Assembly: GCF_000203815.1 (NCBI RefSeq)
Contig: NW_004457736.1
Location: 1,550,001 to 1,614,000, forward strand
Length of the DNA stretch: 64,000 nucleotides
Direction of reading: 5' to 3'
DNA from: Cavenderia fasciculata
Taxonomy: Eukaryota > Evosea > Eumycetozoa > Acytosteliales > Cavenderiaceae
The notes under the pieces were generated by a model. It was not told the origin of the DNA. It ran no database searches and was given only the letters and a program-made list of their open reading frames with translations. Below are positions 22,215 through 32,676 of this stretch, one piece after another. Position 1 is the first letter of the stretch. Each line of letters opens with the position of its first letter. Made by a program: the position numbers and the translations under genes.

Positions 22215-23119
22215 TCTATTCTATATTTTTTTTTGTATATATAACTGATGATTGGTTATTTGTTTGTTTTTAATATTATTGTTATGATTATTGTTGATGA
22301 TTGGTTAATCTAATTAAATATAAATGGGATTGGTGATGATGTCAACATGAACAACTCCAAATACAAGAAAGTATCTATATTGTGTATTATAAAAGAAGAT
22401 GGAATGAATCGATTGTTTCAATGGAATCAAATGAACACCTTGTATTCAAAATATCTTTACTGTTAAATTAAAACCAAAAAATCTGATTAATATTCGAATT
22501 TTCCAAACATTCCATTGTCCCCATAAACATCTACTCTGATCTGTAATGTACTTTCCTAGGATGTACCCAATCTTGGTATTGAAAATGTCGATTGGAATGA
22601 CCTTTACACCAATGATCAAACAATTTTTAAACCTAAAGATATTTAAAACTCGTGCATTTAAATTAAAAAGGCTAGTCGACCAATCAATATTAAATGATTT
22701 TATTATTGAAACTGGAAATGAGGGTATTTTAACCAGAAAATAAATAAATAAATAAATAAATAAATAGATGATTGTCACAATCAAAAAGACGGAAATGTAT
22801 GAAACATTATCTCTTGGTCTCAAATCTAGTGGCACTAATGTTAAAAGATAGAGGTAGTATTATTACTTGTTGTTGTTGTTGGTTAATTAAAAGTTGATCA
22901 TCACTATCTACTTGAACTTGGAAAAGAGTATTAATATTATACATGCATGTTTCAAGTTGAAGATGATTTACTTGTTGTTTGATGTTGTCAAATATAACAA
23001 TATTGGATTTAGTATAAAAATTTAATAATAATATAATAATATAAATTTAAATTATTATGAGAACCAATGATACAACCTTTTATTTTTATTTTTTTATGAA
23101 TATTTATATTATGCTAAAG
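22215..23119. other. intergenic with gene remnants
   Basis: The region contains the 3' remnant of a family A copy (listed separately). On the minus strand an open stretch from about 23040 to a stop at 22807-22809 reads ...FDNIKQQVNHLQLETCMYNI...INQQQQQVIILPLSF..., which looks protein-like but has no start codon and no recognised family. It may be the tail of another decayed gene. No RNA gene is seen. Confidence 0.4.
22580..22743 (+). pseudogene. family A remnant (C-terminal end only)
   Basis: The stretch reads FTPMIKQFLNLKIFKT...EGILTRK, matching the last 50 or so residues of the array proteins up to and including the LTRK stop. Just upstream, the bases for DWND fit the same family in a shifted frame. 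Everything before that is missing. This is a decayed copy of which only the 3' end can be read, lying between the inverted secreted-protein gene and the next array member. Confidence 0.75.
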
Positions 23120-24988
23120 ATGGTTCTCTCGGTTGATTATGATAACCACAGATTAAATGTACCATCGCAGTTACCATCAACCATAACAAAGAGTATCATA
23201 GACTTTGTATTATATTGTGATAATAGAATAATTAATAATAATAATAATGATAGTAATAAATCATTGATCGAGAATGCATTGAATCTTTCAAAAGTTTGCA
23301 AGAGATGGTTAAAGATTACAAGTAGTGTATTTGTACAATAATATAGTACTTTAATAGTACGATCTACTAGTATACCCTATATCAAAAGATTACAACAAAA
23401 CATAGAGTCATCATTTTGTTTATTGTATCATTATCCTCTGCCAAAGGTTGAATTGGTATTTGGTTATGATTATGAACAGATTTCATACAACACTATGAAA
23501 CATATTGTTCTGCTCAATATTCAATCAACTCGACAAAACAACAATCAAAATCAACCATCAACTCTAATTACATACCAACAACTCTACAAACAACGCAACA
23601 CAGAATGGTCTCAATTTTCAAATCTAAAGCATCAAATAGAACATCAACCGGCATCAACTCTATTGAAACCATTACAACCAAAAGTTATACAATACATTAA
23701 TGATAATGAAATGAGACAACCACCACAACATTTAGAGACAAAAACTCAACTAGAAGATCGACTACGAATCTTATACAACGGTGATCAAGAGGATCCTCTA
23801 TCAATCTATCGAGACATAAAAGAAAATGAATTGAAACTTTATTCAAATATGATTAGTAAACAATCAGCAATCTTTAATCAACTAGTACAATTATTTACAA
23901 ATAGAGCCGTGTTTGGAGAAATAACAATATTGCATATATACACATATGATGATATAGATGTTGATGTATTGATACCTATTATAAATTATGGTAATCAATT
24001 GACAACTCTATTTCTAGACGGTCTACACAATCAAAAGGTTTGTCAAGCTATACTACCAATAGCAATGAATCTAACTACTTTGGCCTATAGAGATACTATA
24101 AATAGCAACCTCGACAACATTAACTATAACAAAAAGAAATGTAATTTTTTAAATTTAATAGACAATAATAATAATACATTAGAGAGACTATACTTGGTAA
24201 CAACAAACATCAGCATATTAAATAATATATTTATTAGTGGTGGTGGATTGATCTTTAAAAATTTAAAGTTTCTTCAAATCCCATCTTGTGATCAATTACA
24301 TATGCCTTGGAATGATTTCAAAGTATCTCTACCTCTACTAGAGGTACTAAACATGGAAGGACCTTTTAGTAACCCTTGTCCTGCATTGATAGATTATTTA
24401 ATAGCAAGAGGGGGAGAGGTTCAATATATGGCACTAGTCCATTTATGTCTAGAAACCTTTCCACTCTTTCAATACCTTCCCTATTATTTAGATCTAAAGA
24501 TCGACATGACAGGCACTTCACTCCCACCAATCAAATACCATACATCATTGTTGGGACTGAGTTTTTTTTATATTCCAATAGGCCGACTTGGAACAAAAGA
24601 CGAACTTTTAAAGTTGGATCCATTTCAAAACATCCCATTTGAAACATTGAAAAGTTTGAAATTGGCTATTGACAACCTAGAAGCCATCACACCATACTTG
24701 GACAGATTCAAACAACTAGATACACTTACACTTGTCATCTATTATAGTTCAGGCACCCTGACTGAATCATTATGTCAAAGTATCGCACAAATACAAACAC
24801 TCACCTCTCTTGAATTGTTTGTTGGCAATGGACATTGGAATGAAAACTTTACACCAATGATCAAACAACTTGTAAACTTAAAGATATTTAAAACAGGTAC
24901 ATCAAATTTGAGTGACAATCAATGGATATCAAATCATTTTAATATTCAAATTGAAAATCAGCATGAAACAACTTTAACCAGAAAATAG
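23120..24988 (+). pseudogene. family A copy 4, interrupted by one stop
   Basis: The frame begins MVLSVDYDNHRLNVPSQLPS (an in-frame ATG also exists at 23057) and has the F-box-like region through SSVFVQ. It then meets a TAA at 23339-23341 where the neighbouring copy has TAC (Tyr). After the stop, the same frame continues for more than 540 codons with all family landmarks to ETTLTRK. A single C-to-A change thus separates an F-box-only peptide from the leucine-rich part. The rest is closely similar to copy 5 (same phrases ISYNTMK, QRNTEWSQFSNLKHQIEHQP). It could be a young pseudogene, a read-through gene, a truncated F-box peptide gene, or a sequence error. Confidence 0.75.
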
Positions 24989-25103
24989 AAAATAAATGGA
25001 AATATTAATGTTAATAAAAAAATAAAAAAACCAGAGCAAACCAAGTATCGTGTACTTTGTACTTTAATTGATTAAATCTATTTTGTATACAACTACAAAA
25101 ACG

Positions 25104-26960
25104 ATGATGAACAATAATAACTCTGACAGTTTAAATGTATTACCATCAACTATAGCAAAGAGTATCATTGACTTGGTATTATATCGTGATTGGGTGTCAG
25201 ATGATATTAATCGTAATCGTCGATCATTATTGATCGAGAATGCATTGAATCTTTCAAAAGTTTGCAAGAGATGGTTAAAGATTACAAGTAGTGTATTTGT
25301 ACAATACTATAGTACTTTAATAGTACGATCTACTAGTATAACCTATATCAAAAGATTACAACAAAACATAGAGTCACCATTTTGTTTATTGTATCATTAT
25401 CCTCTGCCAAAGGTTGAATTGGTATTTGGTTATGATTATGAACAGATTTCATACAACACTATGAAACAACTTGTTCTGCTCAAGATTCAATCAACTCAAC
25501 AAAACAATCAACTCTTAAGATTACAACACCAACAACTCTACAAACAACGCAACACAGAATGGTCTCAATTTTCAAATCTAAAGCATCAAATAGAACATCA
25601 ACCAACATCAACTCGATTGAAACCATTACAACCAAAAGTTATACAATACATTTATAATGAAATGAGACAACCACCACCAAATGTACATTTCGAATCAGTC
25701 ACTCAACTAGAAGATCGACTACGACTCTTGTACAGCAGCAATAGTGATCAAAATCTTCTATCAATTGATCAAGCCATAAAAGAAAATGAATTGAAAAGTT
25801 CTCCAAATAATATTAGTAAACAATCAGCAATCTTTAATCAACTAGTACAATTATTTACAAATAGAGCCGTGTTTGGTCAAATAACAACATTGGATATATA
25901 CACATACGATGATATAGATGTTGATGTATTGATACCTATTGTACAACAAGGAGGTAATCAATTGACAACTCTATTTCTAGACGGTAGACACAATCAAAAG
26001 GTTTGTCAAGCTATACTACCAATTGCAATGAATCTAACTACTTTGGCATATAGAGATAGTTTGGTTTATAGAGATAATGCAATTAACAACAACAACAATC
26101 CCAAGAAGGAATGTAATTTTTTAAAATTAATAGACAACAATCATAATACATTAGAGAGATTATATTTGGTGACACCAGATACCAATATATTAATTAATAT
26201 ATTTAAGATATCTAGTGGCGGTAGTGGTGGTGGTGGATTGATATTTAATAATTTAAAGTATCTTCAAATCCCATCTAGTCAACAACCATTCATGCCTTGG
26301 AATCATTTCAAAGTATCTCTACCTCTACTAGAGGTACTAAACATGGAAGGTGATTTTAAAAATCCTTGTCCTGCATTGATAGATTATTTAATAGCAAGAG
26401 GAGGAGAGGTTCAATATATTGCACCGATCCATTTAACTCTTGATACGTTTCCACTCATTCAATACCTTCCCTATTATTTAGATCTAACGATCAACATGCT
26501 CAGCTGTACATTCCCACCAATCAAATACCATCCATCATTGTTGGGATTGAATTTTTGTTCTATTGCATCAAAAGACGAACTTTTAAAGTTGGATCCATTT
26601 CAAAACATCCCATTTACAACATTGAAAAGTTTGAAATTGGAAATACGCAGCCTAGACGCCATCACACCATACCTAGACAGATTCAAACAATTAGATACAC
26701 TTGTCATATTCCATAGATCGTTTTCAGATACCGTAGATGAATCATTATATCAAAATATTTCACAAATCCAAACACTCACACATCTAGACTTGGTATTTGG
26801 CAATGGACAATGGAAAGAAAACTATACGCCAATGATCAAACAACTTGTCAATTTAAAGATATTTAAAACTGGTATATCAAACTTGAGTGCCAATCAATGG
26901 ATAACAAATCATTTTAATATTGAAATGGGAAATTATGAAACAACTTTGACTAGAAAATAA
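25104..26960 (+). CDS. F-box-like/LRR-like family A, copy 5
   Basis: Single exon, 618 residues from the ATG at 25104. A second ATG at 25107 matches the start of copy 7 (MNNNNSD). Landmarks: LPSTIAKSIIDLVLY, LNLSKVCKRWLKITSSVF, SPFCLLYHYPLPKVELVFGY, LVQLFTNRAVFGQITTLDIY, an insert with a duplicated YRDSLVYRDN phrase, SGGSGGGGLIFNNLKYL, and ETTLTRK. Intact. Its insert region at 26051-26164 is base-for-base identical to 29647-29760 in copy 7, although the two proteins are far more different on either side. Confidence 0.75.
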   Translation: MMNNNNSDSLNVLPSTIAKSIIDLVLYRDWVSDDINRNRRSLLIENALNLSKVCKRWLKITSSVFVQYYSTLIVRSTSITYIKRLQQNIESPFCLLYHYPLPKVELVFGYDYEQISYNTMKQLVLLKIQSTQQNNQLLRLQHQQLYKQRNTEWSQFSNLKHQIEHQPTSTRLKPLQPKVIQYIYNEMRQPPPNVHFESVTQLEDRLRLLYSSNSDQNLLSIDQAIKENELKSSPNNISKQSAIFNQLVQLFTNRAVFGQITTLDIYTYDDIDVDVLIPIVQQGGNQLTTLFLDGRHNQKVCQAILPIAMNLTTLAYRDSLVYRDNAINNNNNPKKECNFLKLIDNNHNTLERLYLVTPDTNILINIFKISSGGSGGGGLIFNNLKYLQIPSSQQPFMPWNHFKVSLPLLEVLNMEGDFKNPCPALIDYLIARGGEVQYIAPIHLTLDTFPLIQYLPYYLDLTINMLSCTFPPIKYHPSLLGLNFCSIASKDELLKLDPFQNIPFTTLKSLKLEIRSLDAITPYLDRFKQLDTLVIFHRSFSDTVDESLYQNISQIQTLTHLDLVFGNGQWKENYTPMIKQLVNLKIFKTGISNLSANQWITNHFNIEMGNYETTLTRK

Positions 26961-27020
26961 AAATCTCTGACAGAGAATCCCAAGACAGCTCAAAGTATTT
27001 TTTTTTAATTAAAGAGAAAG

Positions 27021-28598
27021 ATGAATAGTAATAATAATAATAATAATCATCATTATGATCAACAACAATTACCATATACTATTACAAAGTTTGTCATTGA
27101 CTTGATATTATATTGTGATAGAGATCAATATATTGATAGCCAATCATTGATCGAGAATGCATTGAATCTTTCAAAAGTATCAAAGAGATGGTTAAAGATT
27201 ACAAGTAGTGTATTTGTACAATACTATAGTACTTTTAAATTACAATTTACTCTTGCTCAAAGACATGTTGACTATATTAAAAGATTACAACAAAATATAG
27301 AGTCACCTTTTTGTTTGCTACATCACTATCCTCTGCCAAAGATTGAATTGGTATTTGGTTATGATTATGAACAGATTTCAATCAACTCAAAGTCATTTAA
27401 ATCTATTACTAGAAATACAAACAACTCTACAGCGCCTCAACACCGATTGAGACTAGATGTGGATCCAAGAACTCATCACCATCAATGGTCAATCCTCAAA
27501 CAACAAATTCTAAAACACCCTCAAACAACAACAACAACAACCATAATACCAATTCAACCACAACCTCCACAACAAATTGTATACTCTGAACAAAGACAAA
27601 GAGAATTGGATTACTTTAAAGAAAATACATCAACAATTGATACTTCACCAAATACTATTGACAAACAATCAGCAATCTATAATCAACTAGTACAATTATT
27701 TACAAATAGAGAGGTGTTTGGAGAAATAACAATATTGGATATCTACACATATGATGATATCGACACTGATGTATTGCTACCTATTGTACAACATGGTAAC
27801 CAATTAACAACTCTATTTATTGATGGTTTACACAATCAACAAGTTTGTAAAGTTGTATTACCAATTGCAATGAATCTATCTACTTTGGCTTATAGATAGG
27901 GTTTTGAAAATAACTTCAACAAAAATAATAATAATAATAATAATAATAATGACAAGGAGGAGGATGAATGTAATTTTTTAAAATTAATTGACAACAATTA
28001 TAATACATTAGTGAGATTATACTTGGTAACACCAGATTGTACACCAGATACCAACATATTAAATAATATATTTAAATCTAGTGGTGGTGGTGGATTAATA
28101 TACAATAATTTAAAGTTTCTTCAAATGCAATTCAGTCACCAACTATTCATGGATTGGGATCGCTTCAAAGTATCACTACCAAATTTAGAGGTGATAAAGA
28201 TGGAAGGACGTTTTAGTAACCCTTGTCAGGAATTAATTGATTATCTAGTGTCAAGAGATGGAAAGGTTCAATATATGGCACCTATCAACTATGATATGAA
28301 CACCTCTCCACTTATTCAATACCTTCCCTATTATTTAGAACTAATGATAAACTCGAATCAATTGGCATCAGAGAATGAATTACTTTGCCAAAATATTTCA
28401 CAAATACAATCACTCACCTCTCTTGACATGCTTATTGGCGACGGACAGTGGAATGGCAACTTTAAACCAATGATCAAACAACTTGTAAATTTAAAGATAT
28501 TTAAAACAGGTACATCGAACTTGAATCACAGTAAATGGATATCAACTCATTTTAATATTGAAATGGAAAATTATGAAACAACTTTAACTAGAAAATAA
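27021..28598 (+). pseudogene. family A copy 6, one stop plus an internal deletion
   Basis: The frame opens with MNSNNNNNNHHYDQQQLPYT and the F-box-like segment and runs to NLSTLAYR, then a TAG at 27897-27899 where relatives have Asp. The same frame continues past it (GFENNFNKNN...) to ETTLTRK. Compared with copy 5 it also lacks about 75-80 residues in frame between PYYLELMIN and the NISQIQ segment, so two or three leucine-rich units are gone. Two independent lesions make loss of function more likely here than in copy 4. The N-terminal 292-codon part would still encode the F-box-like domain and the first repeats if translated. Confidence 0.75.
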
Positions 28599-28675
28599 AA
28601 AAATAGAAATATTAAAAAAAGCTCAAGTACTCTTCGTACTTAATATCTATTTGTTTTTTGTAAACACAACACAAG

Positions 28676-30562
28676 ATGAACAATAATAACTCTGACAATT
28701 TAAATGTATTACCATCAACTATTGCAAAGATCATCATTGACTTGGTATTATATTGTGATTGGGTGTCAGATGATAATACTACTAATAATCGTAGATCATT
28801 GATTGACAATGCATTGAATCTTTCAAGAGTATCAAAGAGATGGTTAAAGATTACAAGTTGTGTATTTGTACAATACTATACTACAAGATTACAATTTACT
28901 TTTGGTAATATAGATAATATCAAAAGATTACAACAAAGCATAGAGTCACCATTTTGTTTACTATATCATCAAGCATTACCAAAGGTTGAATTGGTATTTG
29001 GGTATGATTATAAACAAGTTTTGCACAATATTATGAAACAAGTTGTTCTATTTGGTTGTCTATCACCCCAACAAAAAGAAACACAAAAACTAAGAGTACT
29101 GCAACTACTACATCAACAACAAAGACAACGACCACAACATCAACAATTTTCAATCTTAAAACACCAACTAAAACACTATAGTATGCAACCTTTGGTATTA
29201 TTAAAACCAATGCAACAACAAGTTATAAAACACCTTTATAATAATGAAAAACTACCTAAACAACAAGAAGAACAACTAAGACTCTTGTATAGTAGTAGTG
29301 GTGGTGGTGGTGGTGGTGATGATTCAGAGCAATCGGATGAATTGATCTATAATGCTATTAGAGATCTAGAGTCTGAACGTTACCCCCCAAATATTATTGA
29401 CAAACATGTACAATCAGCAATCTACAATCAACAAGTACAATTATTTACAAATAGAGAGGTGTTTGGACAAATAACAACATTGGATATATACACCTTTGAT
29501 GATATATTTAATATAGATGTTGATGTATTGACACAAATTGTACAACATGGTAATCAATTGACAACTCTATTTCTAGATGGTAATCATAATCAAAAGGTTT
29601 GTCAAGCTGTATTACCGATTGCAATGAATTTAACTACTTTGGCATTTAGAGATAGTTTGGTTTATAGAGATAATGCAATTAACAACAACAACAATCCCAA
29701 GAAGGAATGTAATTTTTTAAAATTAATAGACAACAATCATAATACATTAGAGAGATTATACTTGGCAACACCAGATTATACCAACATATTAAATAATATA
29801 TTTATATCATCTAGTGGATTGGTATTTAATAATTTAAAGTTTCTTCAAATCAAATCATACTATCAATCATACATGCCTTGGAAACAATTTCATTTAACAT
29901 TGCCAAATCTACAAGTACTAAAAATGGAAGGAGACCTTAATATGCTTTGTCCCAACTCTATAGAATATTTAATAGCAAGAGGAGGAGAGGTTCAATATAT
30001 AGGACCGGTATATTTAACTCTTGAAACCTCTCCACTCATTCAATACCTTCCCTATTATCTAAATCTAATAATAGATATTGATAACTCGATACAAGACATC
30101 ACACCGATTAGATATAAATACCATCCATCACTTTTAGAATTGACAATACATAGTATCATCACATCAAGAAATCTTTTTAATATGGATTATCTTGAATCTA
30201 TTCCATTTGCAACATTGAAAAGTTTGAAATTGGTATTATCACATCCATGTACGGTAGCACATTTAGATAGATTCAAACAACTCGAATCACTTTTCATTTC
30301 AATTCCACAGGATCATAGATGGTCAGATATTGAATTAATTTGTTTGAATATCTCTCAAATCCAATCACTCATATCTCTCGACCTGCATATCGGTGATGGC
30401 AATTGGAATATAATCTTTAAACAAATGATTAAACAACTTGTCAATTTAAAGATATTTAAAACTGGTAAATCAAACTTGTACGATGATGATTGGATACCAA
30501 TTCATTTTACAATTCAACTAGTAGATAATCAAACAACTTTGACAAAAATAGAAAATAAATAA
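28676..30562 (+). CDS. F-box-like/LRR-like family A, copy 7
   Basis: Single exon, 628 residues, the last member of the array. It starts MNNNNSDNLNVLPSTIAKII and carries LNLSRVSKRWLKITSCVF, SPFCLLYHQALPKVELVFGY, a long Gln/Lys-rich insert, a seven-Gly tract, LFTNREVFGQITTLDIYTF, the insert shared with copy 5, and leucine-rich repeats. It ends NQTTLTKIENK, so the usual TTLTRK end is altered and extended by a few residues. Intact. Confidence 0.75.
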   Translation: MNNNNSDNLNVLPSTIAKIIIDLVLYCDWVSDDNTTNNRRSLIDNALNLSRVSKRWLKITSCVFVQYYTTRLQFTFGNIDNIKRLQQSIESPFCLLYHQALPKVELVFGYDYKQVLHNIMKQVVLFGCLSPQQKETQKLRVLQLLHQQQRQRPQHQQFSILKHQLKHYSMQPLVLLKPMQQQVIKHLYNNEKLPKQQEEQLRLLYSSSGGGGGGDDSEQSDELIYNAIRDLESERYPPNIIDKHVQSAIYNQQVQLFTNREVFGQITTLDIYTFDDIFNIDVDVLTQIVQHGNQLTTLFLDGNHNQKVCQAVLPIAMNLTTLAFRDSLVYRDNAINNNNNPKKECNFLKLIDNNHNTLERLYLATPDYTNILNNIFISSSGLVFNNLKFLQIKSYYQSYMPWKQFHLTLPNLQVLKMEGDLNMLCPNSIEYLIARGGEVQYIGPVYLTLETSPLIQYLPYYLNLIIDIDNSIQDITPIRYKYHPSLLELTIHSIITSRNLFNMDYLESIPFATLKSLKLVLSHPCTVAHLDRFKQLESLFISIPQDHRWSDIELICLNISQIQSLISLDLHIGDGNWNIIFKQMIKQLVNLKIFKTGKSNLYDDDWIPIHFTIQLVDNQTTLTKIENK

Positions 30563-31316
30563 ATTAAAAATAACTGATATCAGTTAATTGTGTAAATTAA
30601 ACCATGTTTATTTGTTTGTTAGATCAATGAAAATAAAAGTAAATTGATCTATCTCGACAGACAAACAAATTTGCCCAAAAACCCAACACCCGTCTATTTT
30701 TAGTGAAAATCGCCCCAACAATTCTGATAATAGTCAGACAAGCAGGCAGGACAAGTAATAATTTTGGTATTACAATATTCATTGATTATTTTGAAATAAT
30801 ACTCCTGACTGTCATATGATCAATTTCAAAATAATCAATGAATATACATTATTAAAATGATTGTATTTATAGATATAGTATAATCTATATGAAATGAACA
30901 TGTTCATGAGCTGTCTGTCCTGTCCTGTCCTGTCCATCCAATCAATCAATCAATCAGATTCTGATTTATAAAATTCAATAGTACTATTGTATTGTAGTAT
31001 ACCTACCACCACTATGGTTGATCAACCAACACACATTCAATTGAATTGTCTAGACCATCCACCACTGCACAGTTAAAGTTAATTAGTAACGTTCAAATTT
31101 GACCCGATTGTAATAAAGTATGGCTGATTTTTTTGAAAGTGAAAAAAAACCCAACTGCCCCCGTCGAATTAAAAGAAAATTTTTTTTTTGCATAAAATTT
31201 GTTGTGTTGGGGTTGTTGAAAAAAAAATTTTACATTAGTATTATTATTTATTGAAACCTTATTCATATTATTTATTTATTTCTTTGTATTACTAAACAGT
31301 ATAATAGCAAACTAAA
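30563..31316. other. intergenic with hairpin and short tandem repeats
   Basis: No coding frame is seen. It holds a perfect 23-bp inverted repeat (listed separately), four TGTCC units at 30916-30935 followed by a short (AATC)n run, and A/T homopolymers. The 3' part is the promoter of the calmodulin-like gene. Confidence 0.45.
30775..30845. repeat. perfect 23-bp inverted repeat, 25-nt loop
   Basis: The arm at 30775-30797 (ATATTCATTGATTATT plus TTGAAAT) is exactly reverse-complementary to 30823-30845, with a 25-nt loop. A transcript from either strand would fold into a 71-nt hairpin, the size range of microRNA precursors. It could also be the trace of a small inverted-repeat element. No gene overlaps it. 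Confidence 0.85.
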
Positions 31317-32187
31317 ATGGTAAATTCAACAACAACAACAATGACAGTACTCCTCTGCAACAACAACAATATCAGTTGATATCAATCATTGCCTTGCTTG
31401 CTTGTCTCTTCTCTTGTCACACTATAAAACTTTTAAAAAGTGTTAACACAAGTAAAAGATAAAGATGGATATCTGTGTCTTTTAAAAAAAACATATCTAT
31501 CAGATATATATGGTTACACGATAATAGTGGAAAGACAACAATGTAGACATTGGTTTGGTTGATAGATAGAGACTGACAACAATGACAACACAATGATATC
31601 ATATCATTCAACAACAACAATAATAATGCAGCAGTAACAGAAAAGATTAAATATCATTCATTAACACATACTTTATACTACTACTACTTAATACTACTAT
31701 TATAGGCCAGCAAGAGAAGATTAACCAGAGAAGAATCATCAGTTGTTTTGGGTGAAGACCAAGTTGCTGAACTCAAAGAGGCTTTCGAACTCTTTGACAA
31801 GGACAGAGTCGGTGTCATCAAAAAGGAAGCTTTGAAGACTACCCTCAAGCAATTCGGCATTTTTGTTACAGCTGAAAACTTTGATGAAATGTTTGCTGAA
31901 GCTGATACCACCAAGACTGGAGGTATTGCTTTCCCAGAGTTCATGTCTATGATGTCTCGTCGTATGAAACAAGTAAGTAGAGAGAGATAGACAAAACTAG
32001 AGTTAAAGTTTAGTTCTAACAATCATTACTTTTATTATTCTCTTGTTTAGACTTCAAACGAACAAATTCTTTCAAACGCATTCAAGACCTTTGACCCAGA
32101 AGGATTAGGATACATCCCAACTAAAGATTTGGCCAAGGCTTTGACCACTTTAGGTGACAAGCTTAACGAAGCAGAGGTAATTCATCA

Positions 32188-32220
<33 letters not shown>

Positions 32221-32676
32221 ATTATCAAAAAGTCATACAGGCAGGCGGGTATTGGGCAGTTGGAAAGGGTTGGGTTGGTTTTAATCTCATTGTAATACCG
32301 TTGTTACCTTGTTATTATTTTTTATTTTTTTTACCTTGCTGTCATTGATGACAAAAAAAAAAAAAAAAAAACAGTTGGCGAAAGGAACTCGACTCCTTTT
32401 TTGGACTTGAGGGCATTTTCAAATAATTTTTTTTTTTTCAAACTTTTTTGTCTCACAAGAAAACCACCTTTTCCAAAACCCCCCAACAACCTTGTTCATA
32501 TGAAACTTTTAATAATCAATCCAAGAGATCTAATTTATATTAACAAATCCATCCTCTCATTTTTCTGTTATTTCTATTTATATTTGTAGTTGGAAGAACT
32601 TAAAGCCGTCTCTGAAAATGAACAAAAGCAAATTAAATATGAACTTTTTGTCAATACTCTCTTTGCCAAGAAGTAA
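31317..32676 (+). CDS. divergent calmodulin-like EF-hand protein
   Basis: Four exons: the ATG alone (31317-31319), then 31706-31972, 32051-32176 and 32590-32676, giving 160 residues. The protein follows the calmodulin plan (GEDQVAELKEAFELFDKDRV, FDEMFAEADTTKTGGIAFPE, ILSNAFKTFDPEGLGYIPTK, LFVNTLFAKK). Loop 1 (DKDRVGVIKKEA) lacks the acidic residue at position 12, loop 3 (DPEGLGYIPTKD) is weakened and loop 4 (ENEQKQIKYELF) is lost; loop 2 is the best. Calcium binding is therefore likely reduced to one or two sites. A short N-terminal extension (ASKRRLTREESS) precedes the EF-hands. An intron right after the ATG is known in dictyostelid calmodulin genes. Introns of 386 and 413 nt are unusually long for this genome; the latter has a (CA)n(TA)n tract. 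The partner is unknown. Confidence 0.85.
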
